A stretch of 64,000 bases of DNA. Source: PALSA-1316 sp964499365. GTDB taxonomy: Bacteria; Nitrospirota; Thermodesulfovibrionia; Thermodesulfovibrionales; UBA6898. The translations under genes and the position numbers were made by a program. The notes below the pieces were generated by a model. That model was not told where the DNA came from and did not search any database. It saw only the letters and a program-made list of their open reading frames with translations. Below are positions 1 to 8,440 of this stretch, piece after piece. Numbering within the stretch: position 1 is the stretch's first letter; every line of letters begins with the position of its first letter. The stretch lies in assembly GCA_964499365.1 (NCBI GenBank), contig CAZCKU010000009.1, positions 1 to 64,000 of the forward strand, given 5' to 3'.

Positions 1-551
1 GCGGGGGGGTGGGCATCGCGCCGATCTACCCGATAGCCCGTGCTCTCAAGGAGGCCGGCAACACCGTCATCTCGATCATCGGGGCCCGCAACAAAGGTCT
101 GCTTTTCTGGGAAGAGAAGATGCGCGCGGTCTCCGATGAACTGATCATCTGCACGGACGACGGCTCCCACGGACGCAAGTCTCTCGTCACGGAACCGCTG
201 AAAGAGATCCTCGACAATAAGGACAGGAAGATTGCAAAGGTCTGGGCGATCGGGCCGGCTATCATGATGAAATTCGTCACCCTCGCCACCAAACCCTACG
301 ACGTCCCCACCATCGTCAGCCTCAACACGATCATGATCGACGGCACCGGCATGTGCGGCGGCTGCCGGGTACTGCTGGAGGACGGCGCACAGTTCGTCTG
401 CGTGGACGGGCCGGAATTCAACGGCCATAAGGTCGACTGGGACAACCTCCTGTCGCGGCTGTCGTTCTATAAGGATGAGGAGAAGAAGGCTGTCGAGCAT
501 TATGAGCATAAATGCAGACTCGAAAACGCAGCTGCAAAGGGGGAGAAATAA
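1..551 (+). CDS. nfnA: NfnA/SudB-type FAD/NAD-binding oxidoreductase small subunit (5' end missing)
   Basis: This is the C-terminal part of a ferredoxin-NADP reductase-like subunit; the frame is already open at base 3 and about 100 residues of the usual ~280 lie before the window. The visible part starts in the nucleotide-binding loop (GVGIAPIYPIARAL) and ends in a cysteine cluster, GTGMCGGCR followed by FVCVDGPEF, that holds a [2Fe-2S] cluster in this family. In the family this subunit pairs with a GltA-like flavoprotein, either as the electron-bifurcating NADH-dependent ferredoxin:NADP+ oxidoreductase (NfnAB) or as sulfide dehydrogenase SudBA. Its stop overlaps the next start (TAATG), so the two are translationally coupled. 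Which of the two activities applies cannot be told from sequence alone. Confidence 0.85.
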   Translation, partial: GGVGIAPIYPIARALKEAGNTVISIIGARNKGLLFWEEKMRAVSDELIICTDDGSHGRKSLVTEPLKEILDNKDRKIAKVWAIGPAIMMKFVTLATKPYDVPTIVSLNTIMIDGTGMCGGCRVLLEDGAQFVCVDGPEFNGHKVDWDNLLSRLSFYKDEEKKAVEHYEHKCRLENAAAKGEK

Positions 552-2002
552 TGGCCGAGTTGAAACCGCAGGACCGGATGAAGATAAAGCGGCACGAGAT
601 GCCGAACCAGGACCAGGTGGTCCGGCGGGGCAACTATGACGAAGTGGCCCTGGGCTATTCTGAGGAGACTGCCCGCACCGAGGCTGAACGGTGCCTGCAG
701 TGCAAGGAGCCGAAATGCGTTCAGGGCTGTCCCGTCGGCGTTTTGATCCCGCAGTTCATCAAGGCGCTGCGCGAGGGCGACATGGTCAAGGCGGTCGAGT
801 GGATGAAGGTGAAGAACAATCTGCCTGCTGTCTGCGGCCGGGTCTGCCCGCAGGAGGTCCAGTGCGAGGGCAACTGCATCCTCGGCAAGAAAGGCGAGGC
901 GGTGGCGATCGGCAGGCTGGAACGTTATGTCGGCGACTATGAACTCGCGCACCGGAGCTGTCCGCTGGTCAAGGCGCCTGACACCGGAAAGAAGATAGCA
1001 GTGGTGGGGTCCGGACCCGCCGGCATCACCTGCGCCGTTGACACGGCCCGGGCCGGCCACAAGGTCACGATGTTCGAATCCCTGCACGGGCCGGGCGGCG
1101 TCCTGATCTACGGCATCCCGGAGTTCAGGCTTCCCAAGTCGGTTGTTCATGGTGAAATAAGCTATGCAGTTGACTGCCTCGGCATTGAGGTCAAGACCGA
1201 CCATGTCATCGGCCGCTCCTTCACGCTCAATGAACTGCTCGAAGGCTTCGATGCCGTATTTCTCGGCACCGGGGCAGGTCTTCCCTCATTTATGCGGATA
1301 CCGGGGATCAACCTCAACGGCGTCATGTCTGCAAATGAATTTCTGACCAGGGTCAACCTGATGAAGGCCTACCAGTTCCCGGATTACGATACCCCGGTCA
1401 GGATCGGCCGGAGGGTTGCGGTGATCGGCGCAGGCAACGTGGCGATGGACGCGGTCAGGTGCAGCCAGCGGCTGCTCTCGCTGCAGGCGGCGCAGACCGG
1501 CGAAGCACCGGGCGAGGCGCATATCGTCTACCGCCGGTCGAAAGACGAGGTGCCTGCCAGGCTTGAGGAAGTGCATCACGCTGAGGAAGAAGGGGTCATC
1601 TTCAACTTTCTGACGAACCCGGTCGAGATCATCGGGGATGAGAAGAGGCAGGTGACCGGGCTCAGGTGCGTCAGGATGGAACTGGGGGAGCCTGACACCT
1701 CAGGCAGGAGAAAACCGGTCGAGATCAGCGGGTCCGAGTTCATCATGGAGATGGACACGGTTATCATGGCCCTCGGGACAAATCCGAACCCGATCGTGTT
1801 CGTGGATGCCGACGGACTCGAAAGGACGAAGCACGGCACGGCGGTTGCCGACGCGGGCACCGGCCGCACCAGGAAGAAACGGGTATGGGCAGGGGGAGAT
1901 GTCGTCACGGGCGCCGCAACCGTCATCAGCGCCATGGGGGCAGGCAAACGCGCTGCCGCAGATATCAATGCCTTTCTTAAGGGTGAAGCAGCCTGGGAAT
2001 AG
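551..2002 (+). CDS. nfnB: NfnB/SudA (GltA-like) flavoprotein, large subunit
   Basis: A 483-residue protein of the homotetrameric glutamate-synthase-like (GltA/SudA/NfnB) family. I chose ATG 551, not the upstream in-frame codon at 512, because it has a strong GGGGGAG ribosome site and overlaps the previous stop. The N-terminal domain carries two [4Fe-4S] motifs (CLQCKEPKCVQGCPVG and CGRVCPQEVQCEGNC, roughly residues 48-110). An FAD dinucleotide fold (VVGSGPAGITCA, ~145) and an NAD(P) fold (VIGAGNVAMDAVRC, ~290) follow. With the small subunit upstream it most likely moves electrons between NAD(P)H and ferredoxin or polysulfide in the cytoplasm. Automatic annotation often calls it glutamate synthase, but no glutaminase partner is seen here. 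Confidence 0.88.
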   Translation: MAELKPQDRMKIKRHEMPNQDQVVRRGNYDEVALGYSEETARTEAERCLQCKEPKCVQGCPVGVLIPQFIKALREGDMVKAVEWMKVKNNLPAVCGRVCPQEVQCEGNCILGKKGEAVAIGRLERYVGDYELAHRSCPLVKAPDTGKKIAVVGSGPAGITCAVDTARAGHKVTMFESLHGPGGVLIYGIPEFRLPKSVVHGEISYAVDCLGIEVKTDHVIGRSFTLNELLEGFDAVFLGTGAGLPSFMRIPGINLNGVMSANEFLTRVNLMKAYQFPDYDTPVRIGRRVAVIGAGNVAMDAVRCSQRLLSLQAAQTGEAPGEAHIVYRRSKDEVPARLEEVHHAEEEGVIFNFLTNPVEIIGDEKRQVTGLRCVRMELGEPDTSGRRKPVEISGSEFIMEMDTVIMALGTNPNPIVFVDADGLERTKHGTAVADAGTGRTRKKRVWAGGDVVTGAATVISAMGAGKRAAADINAFLKGEAAWE

Positions 2003-2010
2003 ATAAAACG

Positions 2011-2040
2011 GCGGATGCCGGGTTTCTGCCCGGCATCCGC
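2011..2040. terminator. Hairpin after nfnB
   Basis: A perfect 12-bp stem (GCGGATGCCGGG at 2011-2022 pairs with 2029-2040) with a 6-base loop lies 8 bases after the nfnB stop and 30 bases from the converging gene's stop. There is no long T run, so termination may be inefficient or Rho-assisted. Its position between convergent genes fits a shared terminator. Confidence 0.6.
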
Positions 2041-2069
2041 CTCAGGGTAGCACTACTGTCCGGCTGCGG

Positions 2070-3323
2070 TCAGAATCCGAAAATCCCCCGGAGCACTTTT
2101 CGTCCGCCGCCCTCTTCCTTCTTCTCCCGTTCTTCTGCCGGTTCTTCCTCCCGGCTCTTCTTCTGCCGCGCAGCACGACCCGACGCATTGCCGTCTTCAG
2201 AGCCAAGCGTGGTCATCCCGGTCGATTTGTTTCTGAGCTTCATGGTCCAGACCGGGTCCCACGCTGCCTTCGGGTCTTTCGGCTTCGGCGGATGGGCGAG
2301 GTTCAGCTCGTCCCCGTACCCGATGAACTGGAGCATGGCACCCTTTGCCCCGCTGAAGATCCCCTTCGGCACGGCACAGCTTGTCGTCTCCGGGGTCATA
2401 ACCACCTTATCCTTTATGAAGCGCCTCACATCCCCGGGAGGCAGGTAATCCAGAAGGCCGAATCCCGTATCCGGGACCGCACTTGATGTCCAGAAGATCG
2501 TCTCTTCAGTCTTTTCATTATGACCGATGGCCTGCGCAAAGTATCCGAGGGCAGAAGGTATCTTCTTCCAGGAAAACCGTATACTGTCGGTCAGGGCCCC
2601 TTCAAGCGAGGTGAAGACGACCGGCGACATGAAATCATTATTCTCCCCGACCGGGAACTTTATGTCCGGCGTATAGTTGCCGTGGACGAGGTGCTCTCCC
2701 CGCAGAGAGCTTTCCTTCGGCACCTGTTCCGAATTCAGGCGGTTCGGCCATTCGGCATAGACCCAGCCCGGCTTCGGCCGGGGCGGATACTGGGCAGACG
2801 GCATGCGGCCGGACAGGCCTGACATGGCCTTTCCGAAATCGCTCATGCTCATATTCGCGGTATCGAGAACCCTCGGCTGTCCCTTGCCGACCGTCTCGCC
2901 GCACCCCCAGTAGATGAGCATCCGCATCTTCGGTTTTTCGATCTTCCCGGGCTGCTCGTCGTGTTCGCGGACAGCCTTCTCCCCCGATGGAATCTCAAGG
3001 GGGAGCTGCCTCCCCATCATCTGTCCGGGCGGTATGTCGTGGCCTGCCTCCGGCGAGGCTGGAAGACTGCGCGGGGACAGAAGTTCGAGGCGAAGGCTTT
3101 TCTTCGGTCCGAACTGGGGCATGCCGGCCATCCTGCCGAACATGCCTCCGCTGTCGGACATCTGCTCATCCATGCCCGGGACACTGAAATTCTCGGTCGC
3201 GACGTTCATCCAGTAGACAGCAGCAGGCTTCTTCCCGGCCGCCGAGACAAGGGCGGGAACCACCAGCACGAGAAGAAAACAGCAGAGCGCATTCAACAGT
3301 GGTGCAGCACAGCGGTTTGTCAT
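2070..3323 (-). CDS. Secreted protein of unknown function (417 aa)
   Basis: I do not recognise this family. Residues 1-28 form a signal peptide (hydrophobic LLNALCCFLLVLVVPAL then VSAAG), so the product is exported. The mature part is rich in Met, Gly and Pro near the N-terminus (about 50-130), contains a WGCGE motif near 140, and ends in a charged Glu/Lys/Arg-rich tail (~375-410). The gene is convergent with nfnB and stands alone before the lipoprotein/thioredoxin pair, which has the same orientation but starts from its own region. No enzyme motif is visible. Confidence 0.6.
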   Translation of the reverse strand: MTNRCAAPLLNALCCFLLVLVVPALVSAAGKKPAAVYWMNVATENFSVPGMDEQMSDSGGMFGRMAGMPQFGPKKSLRLELLSPRSLPASPEAGHDIPPGQMMGRQLPLEIPSGEKAVREHDEQPGKIEKPKMRMLIYWGCGETVGKGQPRVLDTANMSMSDFGKAMSGLSGRMPSAQYPPRPKPGWVYAEWPNRLNSEQVPKESSLRGEHLVHGNYTPDIKFPVGENNDFMSPVVFTSLEGALTDSIRFSWKKIPSALGYFAQAIGHNEKTEETIFWTSSAVPDTGFGLLDYLPPGDVRRFIKDKVVMTPETTSCAVPKGIFSGAKGAMLQFIGYGDELNLAHPPKPKDPKAAWDPVWTMKLRNKSTGMTTLGSEDGNASGRAARQKKSREEEPAEEREKKEEGGGRKVLRGIFGF

Positions 3324-3378
3324 GATAACTCCTCCAGAGTAAATTGTTTGCTCCCCGACCGGGGGGCAGCCCCTATCC

Positions 3379-3726
3379 TCAGCAGGGCACGTAGTTGATG
3401 GTGTAACCGTGCCTCCGGAAAACGCTTTGGAAGTCTTCCTTCTCCTCCGGCGTCAGGAAGAGGTACAGGGAAATGACCTTTTCCTTCGACCGCTCAGCCG
3501 TGCAGTTGAACCGGTAGAGTTCTTTCTTCAGGTCTTCCGGCATGATCGTCTCCGAGAGTATCCGCTCGAGGTCTCCGCTCTTGCAGAGCATGGTATGGAG
3601 ACTTTCGCTTTTCCTGCCGAGATAATAGGCCCGGTTGTCCTTGCTGATAATAAACGTCGTCGGTCCGCATCCCGCGGACAGGGCACAGAGCAAAGCTGCA
3701 CTTATGAGTTTCGTCAACAATTTCAT
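3379..3726 (-). CDS. Small lipoprotein of unknown function
   Basis: A 115-residue lipoprotein: residues 1-20 carry a signal with lipobox LSAGC, so Cys20 is the predicted lipidated residue. The rest is charged, helical and without a recognised domain. Its start overlaps the stop of the TlpA-like gene by 4 bases (ATGA), so the two are co-translated, and it may work with the thioredoxin in the periplasm. That link is inference from gene order only. Confidence 0.65.
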   Translation of the reverse strand: MKLLTKLISAALLCALSAGCGPTTFIISKDNRAYYLGRKSESLHTMLCKSGDLERILSETIMPEDLKKELYRFNCTAERSKEKVISLYLFLTPEEKEDFQSVFRRHGYTINYVPC

Positions 3727-4250
3727 GGCGTCCTCCCCGTATGAAGCAGTTCCTGTATTTTTCCGGTAAAAGAGGCAGATCCAAAATCGGTCCGTCCCAC
3801 AATCCTCTCCGAGATAAAGCCCCTGCGGTCGACAACGATCGTTGTCGGAAGCCCGACAACCGTGTATTTTCTGATGAACACCCCGCCGCCGGACTCCGGA
3901 AGCAGGGGGTATGCGACCGGTATCTTCTTCAGCACCTCACGTACCGTCTCCGGCTTCCTGTCGGACGTTATCCCCAGGACCACGAGGTCCTGCCTTCGGA
4001 ATTTCTTATAGAGACTGTTCAGCGACGGCATCTCCTCAAGGCACTCGGGGCACCAGCTCGCCCAGAAGTTTATGATGACCACCCTGCCGCGATAATCAGC
4101 CAGACGGTGGATCTTTCCGTCAAGGTCGGCCAGTTCGAAATCAGGGGCAGGCGAGTCTGACTGCCGTGCATGGGCAGCAGAAGGCCCTGCAGCCTGAAAG
4201 ACCAGCAGCACGGCAAGACAGATACTGAAGGACAGGAGTTTCATGATCAA
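3723..4250 (-). CDS. TlpA/ResA-like periplasmic thioredoxin
   Basis: A 175-residue thiol-disulfide oxidoreductase. A signal sequence (about residues 1-28) is followed by a peroxiredoxin/thioredoxin fold. The catalytic motif is WASWCPEC (near residue 66), preceded by the family-typical APDFELADLDGK stretch, with a cis-Pro motif GLPTTIVVDRRG near 135. TlpA/ResA proteins reduce disulfides during cytochrome c maturation or in other exported proteins. It leads a two-gene unit with the lipoprotein at 3379, and the hairpin at 4305-4343 separates it from folD. No cytochrome maturation genes lie next to it, so the substrate is unknown. Confidence 0.85.
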   Translation of the reverse strand: MIMKLLSFSICLAVLLVFQAAGPSAAHARQSDSPAPDFELADLDGKIHRLADYRGRVVIINFWASWCPECLEEMPSLNSLYKKFRRQDLVVLGITSDRKPETVREVLKKIPVAYPLLPESGGGVFIRKYTVVGLPTTIVVDRRGFISERIVGRTDFGSASFTGKIQELLHTGRTP

Positions 4251-4304
4251 TAAACCTCGTTCTTAATAATAACACGAAGCCTACCCATCCCCCGACCGGC
4301 GCGC

Positions 4305-4343
4305 CATAAAGAAAGCCCCGCTCATCACGGGGCTTTCTTTATG
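4305..4343. terminator. Terminator after folD
   Basis: A perfect 16-bp stem, arms 4305-4320 and 4328-4343, with a 7-base loop. The core is GAAAGCCCCG paired with CGGGGCTTTC and continues into A/T pairs, giving U-rich ends on both strands. It lies 30 bases past the folD stop and is the best-formed terminator in the window. Confidence 0.85.
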
Positions 4344-4372
4344 CTATCCGAAAAACAGCTGCGGTAATGAAG

Positions 4373-5281
4373 CTATTTCACTCCTGCATGCAGCTTGGCA
4401 GACTTGACGGTATTCTTCATCAGCATGGTTATGGTCATCGGGCCGACCCCTCCCGGGACCGGGGTGATGGCACCGGCGATCTCCTTCGCTGCCTCGAAAT
4501 CCACATCGCCCTTCAGGATCGGGATCATCTTGCCGGTCTTCTCGCTCATCTTTTCGCCCACACGGTTGACGCCGACATCGATCACGCAGGAACCCGGCTT
4601 GATCCATTCAGGCTTCACCAGGCCGGGGACACCGGCGGCAACGATAAGAATATCGGCGCGCTTGCAATGGGTCTCGAGATTCTTCGTGCCCGTATGCACA
4701 ATGGTGACCGTAGAATTGGCGCCTTTGCCCTTCTGGAGCATGATATTGGCGATCGGCTTGCCGACAATGTTCGAACGGCCGACAACGACCACCTCGGCCC
4801 CCGAGGTCTCAAACCCCGCACGGACGATCAGCTCCTGTATCCCCGCGGGGGTGCAGGGGAGGAATTTCGCCTCGTCGCCGCCAATCATCAGTCGGCCGAC
4901 ATTGACCGGATGAAACCCGTCGACGTCCTTGTCGGGATCGATCGCATTCAGCACCTTCTTTTCGTCGATATGCTTCGGAAGCGGCAGCTGAACAAGAATG
5001 CCGTGGATCCTGGGGTCCTTGTTATACTTATCCACGAGTTTCAGGAGATCGGCCTCGGCAATGTCCACCGGCTGGTCGTCCTGGATCGAATGAAAGCCCA
5101 GCTCATGGGCCGTCTTCTGCTTCCCGGTCACGTAGCTGATCGAGGCCGGGTTGCTGCCGACCAGGATGGTGACCAACCCGGGTACGATCCCGTGTTTTTC
5201 CTTGAGCTCCTCCACTTCCTTCTTCAGTTCTTCCCTGATCTGCGCGGCAACTTCAGTACCGCTGATAATCTTTGCTGACAT
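4373..5281 (-). CDS. folD: Methylenetetrahydrofolate dehydrogenase / methenyl-THF cyclohydrolase
   Basis: A 302-residue FolD that interconverts 5,10-methylene-THF, 5,10-methenyl-THF and 10-formyl-THF in the cytosol using NADP. Visible family features are the SYVTGKQKTAHELG segment (substrate-binding Tyr and catalytic Lys, ~50-64), the QLPLPKH loop (~100), the VVVVGRSNIVGKPIANIML nucleotide fold (~165-183) and the C-terminal TPVPGGVGPMTITML motif. Length matches the family. ATG 5281 is preceded by a clear AGGAGG site. Next upstream on the same strand is folE, another folate/pterin gene, so the two may be co-transcribed. Confidence 0.95.
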   Translation of the reverse strand: MSAKIISGTEVAAQIREELKKEVEELKEKHGIVPGLVTILVGSNPASISYVTGKQKTAHELGFHSIQDDQPVDIAEADLLKLVDKYNKDPRIHGILVQLPLPKHIDEKKVLNAIDPDKDVDGFHPVNVGRLMIGGDEAKFLPCTPAGIQELIVRAGFETSGAEVVVVGRSNIVGKPIANIMLQKGKGANSTVTIVHTGTKNLETHCKRADILIVAAGVPGLVKPEWIKPGSCVIDVGVNRVGEKMSEKTGKMIPILKGDVDFEAAKEIAGAITPVPGGVGPMTITMLMKNTVKSAKLHAGVK

Positions 5282-5325
5282 AACCTTCCTCCTTGTTTAG
5301 TGATAGCCTGAGGGATATGCGTCCG

Positions 5326-5889
5326 CTAATCCCGGTTTTTGATAAGTTCGAGCAGTTCCTGACGGGTCGATTCCTTCGATCTGAAGATACCCCTCACCGC
5401 CGAGGTGACGGTCCGTGCGCCGGGTTTCTTTATCCCGCGCATGGACAGGCACATATGCTCGGCATCGATAATGACCATGGCACCCTTGGGTTTTAGCTTT
5501 TCCATGATCACGTCGACCAGCTGGGCGGTGAGCCTCTCCTGCACCTGCGGCCGCTTGGCGAAGATCTCCAGCGCCCTCGCAAGCTCACCGATACCGGCTA
5601 TCCTGCCCTTGCCCGGAATATAGGCGATGTGCGCCTTGCCGATAAAAGGGAGCAGGTGGTGCTCGCAGACGGAATGAAACGGAATGTCCTTCAGCAGGAC
5701 CAGCTCGTCGTGGCTCTCACCCTCGATATGCTTCAGGATCTCCTCGGTCGGCGTCTCAAGCCCGGCGAATATCTCCTCGTACATCCGAGCAACGCGGCCC
5801 GGCGTATCCCTGATACCGGGTCGGTCCGGATCTTCGCCGATCCCCTCAAGGATGAGCCTGACGCCTTTTTCTATCTTTTTGAGGTCCAT
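5326..5889 (-). CDS. folE: GTP cyclohydrolase I
   Basis: A 187-residue GTP cyclohydrolase I, which turns GTP into dihydroneopterin triphosphate, the first step of folate synthesis. The zinc site is visible as SVCEHHLLPF (~72-81) and EHMCLSMRG (~140). The family core GKGRIAGIGELARALEIFAKRPQVQE lies between (about 92-117; only described here by its key Gly/Arg/Gln residues). Length is normal. It lies 44 bases upstream of folD on the same strand, which suggests a small folate operon. Confidence 0.95.
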   Translation of the reverse strand: MDLKKIEKGVRLILEGIGEDPDRPGIRDTPGRVARMYEEIFAGLETPTEEILKHIEGESHDELVLLKDIPFHSVCEHHLLPFIGKAHIAYIPGKGRIAGIGELARALEIFAKRPQVQERLTAQLVDVIMEKLKPKGAMVIIDAEHMCLSMRGIKKPGARTVTSAVRGIFRSKESTRQELLELIKNRD

Positions 5890-6240
5890 TAGTTTATTAA
5901 ATATACCGATAAGTATTTATCATGAGCGGCATTTCAGTGTACCATGTACCCGCCCTGATGTCAAAACAAATCACCGGCACCGATTGCCAGCAATAATCGC
6001 CCGGCAAAAAAAAAATGAAACGTTCTGCTTTGTCATTCCACGACCTGCCTGCCGGCAGGCAGGCCTGCTTACCGATAGGTAGGCCTCATCGGGGCATCCA
6101 GGCATTTCAACAGGCTCTGGATTGTCCGATCAAGCCGGACAATGACAACAACGTTCTATTTGATTGCGGGTTAATAATACAGGAGATTACCCTCTCACTT
6201 CCACCCCGTCAACTCCAGGTGTCAGACTGAGGTGTCAGAC
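5890..6240. other. Gene-free stretch with dispersed repeats
   Basis: These 351 bases between folE and the DAHP synthase stop contain the folE upstream region, the GTCATTCC-bounded repeat at 6032-6146 and a short tandem repeat at 6217-6241. No supported gene or RNA is seen; short ORFs over the repeat only translate the palindrome. Confidence 0.6.
6032..6146. repeat. GTCATTCC-bounded palindromic repeat with CCTGCCTGCCGG core
   Basis: The element begins GTCATTCC and ends GGACAATGAC, an imperfect terminal inverted repeat. Inside are CCTGCCTGCCGGCAGGCAGG (a perfect palindrome) and a second stem, CCTACCTAT-like, around 6070-6085. Related copies lie at 7341-7376 and 60926-60997, and the inner core recurs inside glnD at about 48050-48075. 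It is probably a REP or MITE-like dispersed repeat. Confidence 0.65.
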
Positions 6241-6241
6241 T
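6217..6241. repeat. Tandem AGGTGTCAGACT repeat at the DAHP synthase 3' end
   Basis: AGGTGTCAGACT occurs at 6217-6228 and again at 6230-6241, period 13. The second copy touches the stop codon of the minus-strand DAHP synthase. A related GGTGTCAGTCC stretch sits at the stop of pfkA (17160-17170). Confidence 0.55.
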
Positions 6242-7266
6242 CAGGCCTTCAGTTTCTTCTTCACAAAATCGGCAAGGAGCATGACCTGCAGCTGCAGACG
6301 CTCAAACTCCCTGAAGTGCAGGGACTGCGGGCCGTCGGAGAGCGCGTGCTCGGGGTCGGGATGTATCTCGACCATCAGGCCGTCTGTACCGGCCGCAACA
6401 GAGGCGAGCGCCATCGGCAGGACCAGCTTTCTCTTGCCCGTGGCGTGGCTCGGATCAAAGATCACCGGCAGATGTGAGATCTGCCTGACCAGCGGGATGA
6501 CCGCCAGATCCGAGGTGTTCCTGGTTGCCGTCTCGAACGTGCGGATGCCTCGTTCACAGAGAATGACATTCGGGTTGCCGCCCAGCAGTATATACTCTGC
6601 CGAGGCAAGCCATTCCTCGACCGTCCCGGAGAGGCCGCGCTTCAGGATGACCGGCTTCTTCGTCCTGCCGACCTCATTCAGCAGATCGAAGTTCTGCATG
6701 TTGCGGGCCCCGATCTGGAGGATGTCGACATTTTCGGCCACCATGCCGACGTGCTCGGGGCTCATCACCTCGGTGACCACCAGGATACCGGTCTCCTTTC
6801 TGACCTCGTTGAGGATACGGATACCCTCTTCCCGCAGACCCTGAAAGCTGTGGGGGCTCGTTCTCGGCTTGTAGGCCCCTGCCCTGAGGACAGGCACGCC
6901 GCATTTTTTCAGAAATTTCGCCGTGGCGAAGATCTGCTCACGGTTCTCGATCGCACAGGGGCCGGCTATCATCAGGAGCCCTGATTTTCCGCCGACCGAA
7001 ATCCTGCCCCCGAGTTTCACAACCGAGTCGTGGGGGTGGAAATCCCTGCTGACCAGTTTATACGGCTTGGTGACATGGATGATCTCAAGCACCGCACGGT
7101 TTTCTCTGAACGGGGCGTCATCTATCCAGCCCTGATTGCCGATAAGGCCGATCGCCGTGCGCTCAGCGCCGGGGATGGCCACCGGCTTCAGTCCGAGCTT
7201 CAGAATGGTCTTGTTGATCTTCTCAATATCCTTCTCCGTTGCTCCGTGATGCAGGACGATCAGCAT
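6241..7266 (-). CDS. aroF: 3-deoxy-7-phosphoheptulonate (DAHP) synthase
   Basis: A 341-residue DAHP synthase of the type with an N-terminal ferredoxin-like regulatory domain (residues 1-70, MLIVLHHGATEKDIE...). It joins phosphoenolpyruvate and erythrose-4-phosphate in the first step of the shikimate pathway. Visible motifs are GPCAIENREQI (~105), RAGAYKPRTSPHSFQGL (PEP/E4P binding, ~130-147), VILKRGLSGT (~205) and DPSHATGKR (~270, metal ligands). A good AAGGAG site precedes ATG 7266. The N-terminal domain is the usual site of aromatic amino-acid feedback in this subfamily. It stands alone, not in an aro operon. Confidence 0.93.
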   Translation of the reverse strand: MLIVLHHGATEKDIEKINKTILKLGLKPVAIPGAERTAIGLIGNQGWIDDAPFRENRAVLEIIHVTKPYKLVSRDFHPHDSVVKLGGRISVGGKSGLLMIAGPCAIENREQIFATAKFLKKCGVPVLRAGAYKPRTSPHSFQGLREEGIRILNEVRKETGILVVTEVMSPEHVGMVAENVDILQIGARNMQNFDLLNEVGRTKKPVILKRGLSGTVEEWLASAEYILLGGNPNVILCERGIRTFETATRNTSDLAVIPLVRQISHLPVIFDPSHATGKRKLVLPMALASVAAGTDGLMVEIHPDPEHALSDGPQSLHFREFERLQLQVMLLADFVKKKLKA

Positions 7267-7340
7267 AATAGGCTCCTTTTATGAGTTCTGGTATCGTTGC
7301 AGGCGATCAGAGTCTGTTTCCAGACTAATAGTCACTATCT

Positions 7341-7376
7341 GTCATTCCACGACCTGCCTGCCGGCAAGAGGATGAC
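7341..7376. repeat. Minimal copy of the GTCATTCC repeat
   Basis: Starts GTCATTCC and ends GGATGAC, with the GACCTGCCTGCCGG core between. At 36 bases it looks like an internally deleted version of the 6032-6146 element. Confidence 0.55.
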
Positions 7377-7402
7377 AACCTTCCATGACGGAGAGTTTCT
7401 GA

Positions 7403-8248
7403 TTATACCCTATAACCGTCTTCGGACGGCAAATCCTCATCCTCCTCTGGCAACTGGTGGACCTCCTCCGGTTCTGAACCCACGGATTCAGACCTCTCCT
7501 GCAGCTCACGGAAGATAAACGGCCGGGTGGCCAGGGGGAGTTTTGGGTCGGTGTACAGGTCCCTCAGATCCTGGGTCTTCATCCCGGAAATAAACTTCAC
7601 AACCTCTACGAGGGGTGCGTGCAGGTTCCTGATCAGCGCATACCGCACATAATAGCGCAGCGTCCATTTTCTGTCCGCGGCTATCATGCGGACAACATCC
7701 GGACGTACCGAACTTCGGTTGATGCTGCTGCAGACGTGCCCCTCTGTCAGCACCGGGTTGTCAAGGCATACCCGCGCAACCTGAACGTCACCGTGCTCCA
7801 GGAGGGCCATGAGAACCGCGGCGTTCGCCCTCCGCGCAAGCGCCTTCTGCATGCCGGAGGGCATGGCCCTGATCCTCTCGGTGATCATCCCTTCGATCTT
7901 CTGCCGGATGCTGATCAGGACATTCAGGTCCTTCGCAATGTCCGAGAGGTCAAAGAGGCGGATAAACTTCAGCAGCGAAAAAACCACCCTCTGGGGCGTC
8001 CTCGGGTTTCTGCAGAGCATCAGCTTGAGCTTGTAGCTCTCCCTGAATCTCCTGTCCCCGGCAAGAAGGGTGAGCACCTCGGACGGGGCATGTCTGCCCT
8101 TCGCAAGAAAGACCGCCATGTCCTCGGTAAACGCGCTGTTCAGGAGTACGTTCATCAGGACGTCGGGATGCGGGTCCCTGACAAGCCGCCACAGGTCCTC
8201 AGCCCCCCCGGACTGCGCCTGACGTATCCTTTCTTCAAGCGGTCTCAC
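7403..8248 (-). CDS. HEAT/LRV-like helical repeat protein of unknown function
   Basis: A 281-residue, probably cytosolic protein with no signal or membrane segment. It is built of repeating ~30-residue helical pairs (for example DPHPDVLMNVLLNS, NPRTPQRVVFSLLKF, HGDVQVARVCLDNP), as in HEAT or leucine-rich-variant repeat proteins that scaffold other proteins. The tail (~255-281) is acidic. It lies just downstream of the hybrid kinase at 8441 on the same strand, separated by about 190 bases of repeat-bearing DNA. Function is unknown. Confidence 0.55.
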   Translation of the reverse strand: MRPLEERIRQAQSGGAEDLWRLVRDPHPDVLMNVLLNSAFTEDMAVFLAKGRHAPSEVLTLLAGDRRFRESYKLKLMLCRNPRTPQRVVFSLLKFIRLFDLSDIAKDLNVLISIRQKIEGMITERIRAMPSGMQKALARRANAAVLMALLEHGDVQVARVCLDNPVLTEGHVCSSINRSSVRPDVVRMIAADRKWTLRYYVRYALIRNLHAPLVEVVKFISGMKTQDLRDLYTDPKLPLATRPFIFRELQERSESVGSEPEEVHQLPEEDEDLPSEDGYRV

Positions 8249-8334
8249 AATATATTGTAAGCGCCCCGGGCAGCGGAGATAAAGAGCAATGTGCCTTTCC
8301 GGGTGCTAACGAGTGTATTTTATTGCATCATTAT

Positions 8335-8405
8335 CCGGCCTGCCTGTCCGGTAGGCAGGGATAGGAGGGATTTTCGGTCATTGTCTTCATACGTATGAAC
8401 ACCTG
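8335..8405. repeat. Composite dispersed repeat (half of the 50281 element)
   Basis: A CCTGCCT...AGGCAGG stem at about 8340-8358 is joined to a 44-base segment (8362-8405) that matches 50369-50412 with few differences. The segment begins TAGGAGGGATTTT and contains the perfect palindrome TTCATACGTATGAA. It therefore carries the right half of the 50-kb MITE-like element next to a different palindrome. Confidence 0.55.
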
Positions 8406-8440
8406 AGCAAACAAACTCACGCTAACAAAGGAAATGCGCA

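Noticed and set aside
551..2002. True glutamate synthase small subunit
   Set aside because: The partner is an NfnA/SudB-type reductase, not a glutaminase-containing large subunit.
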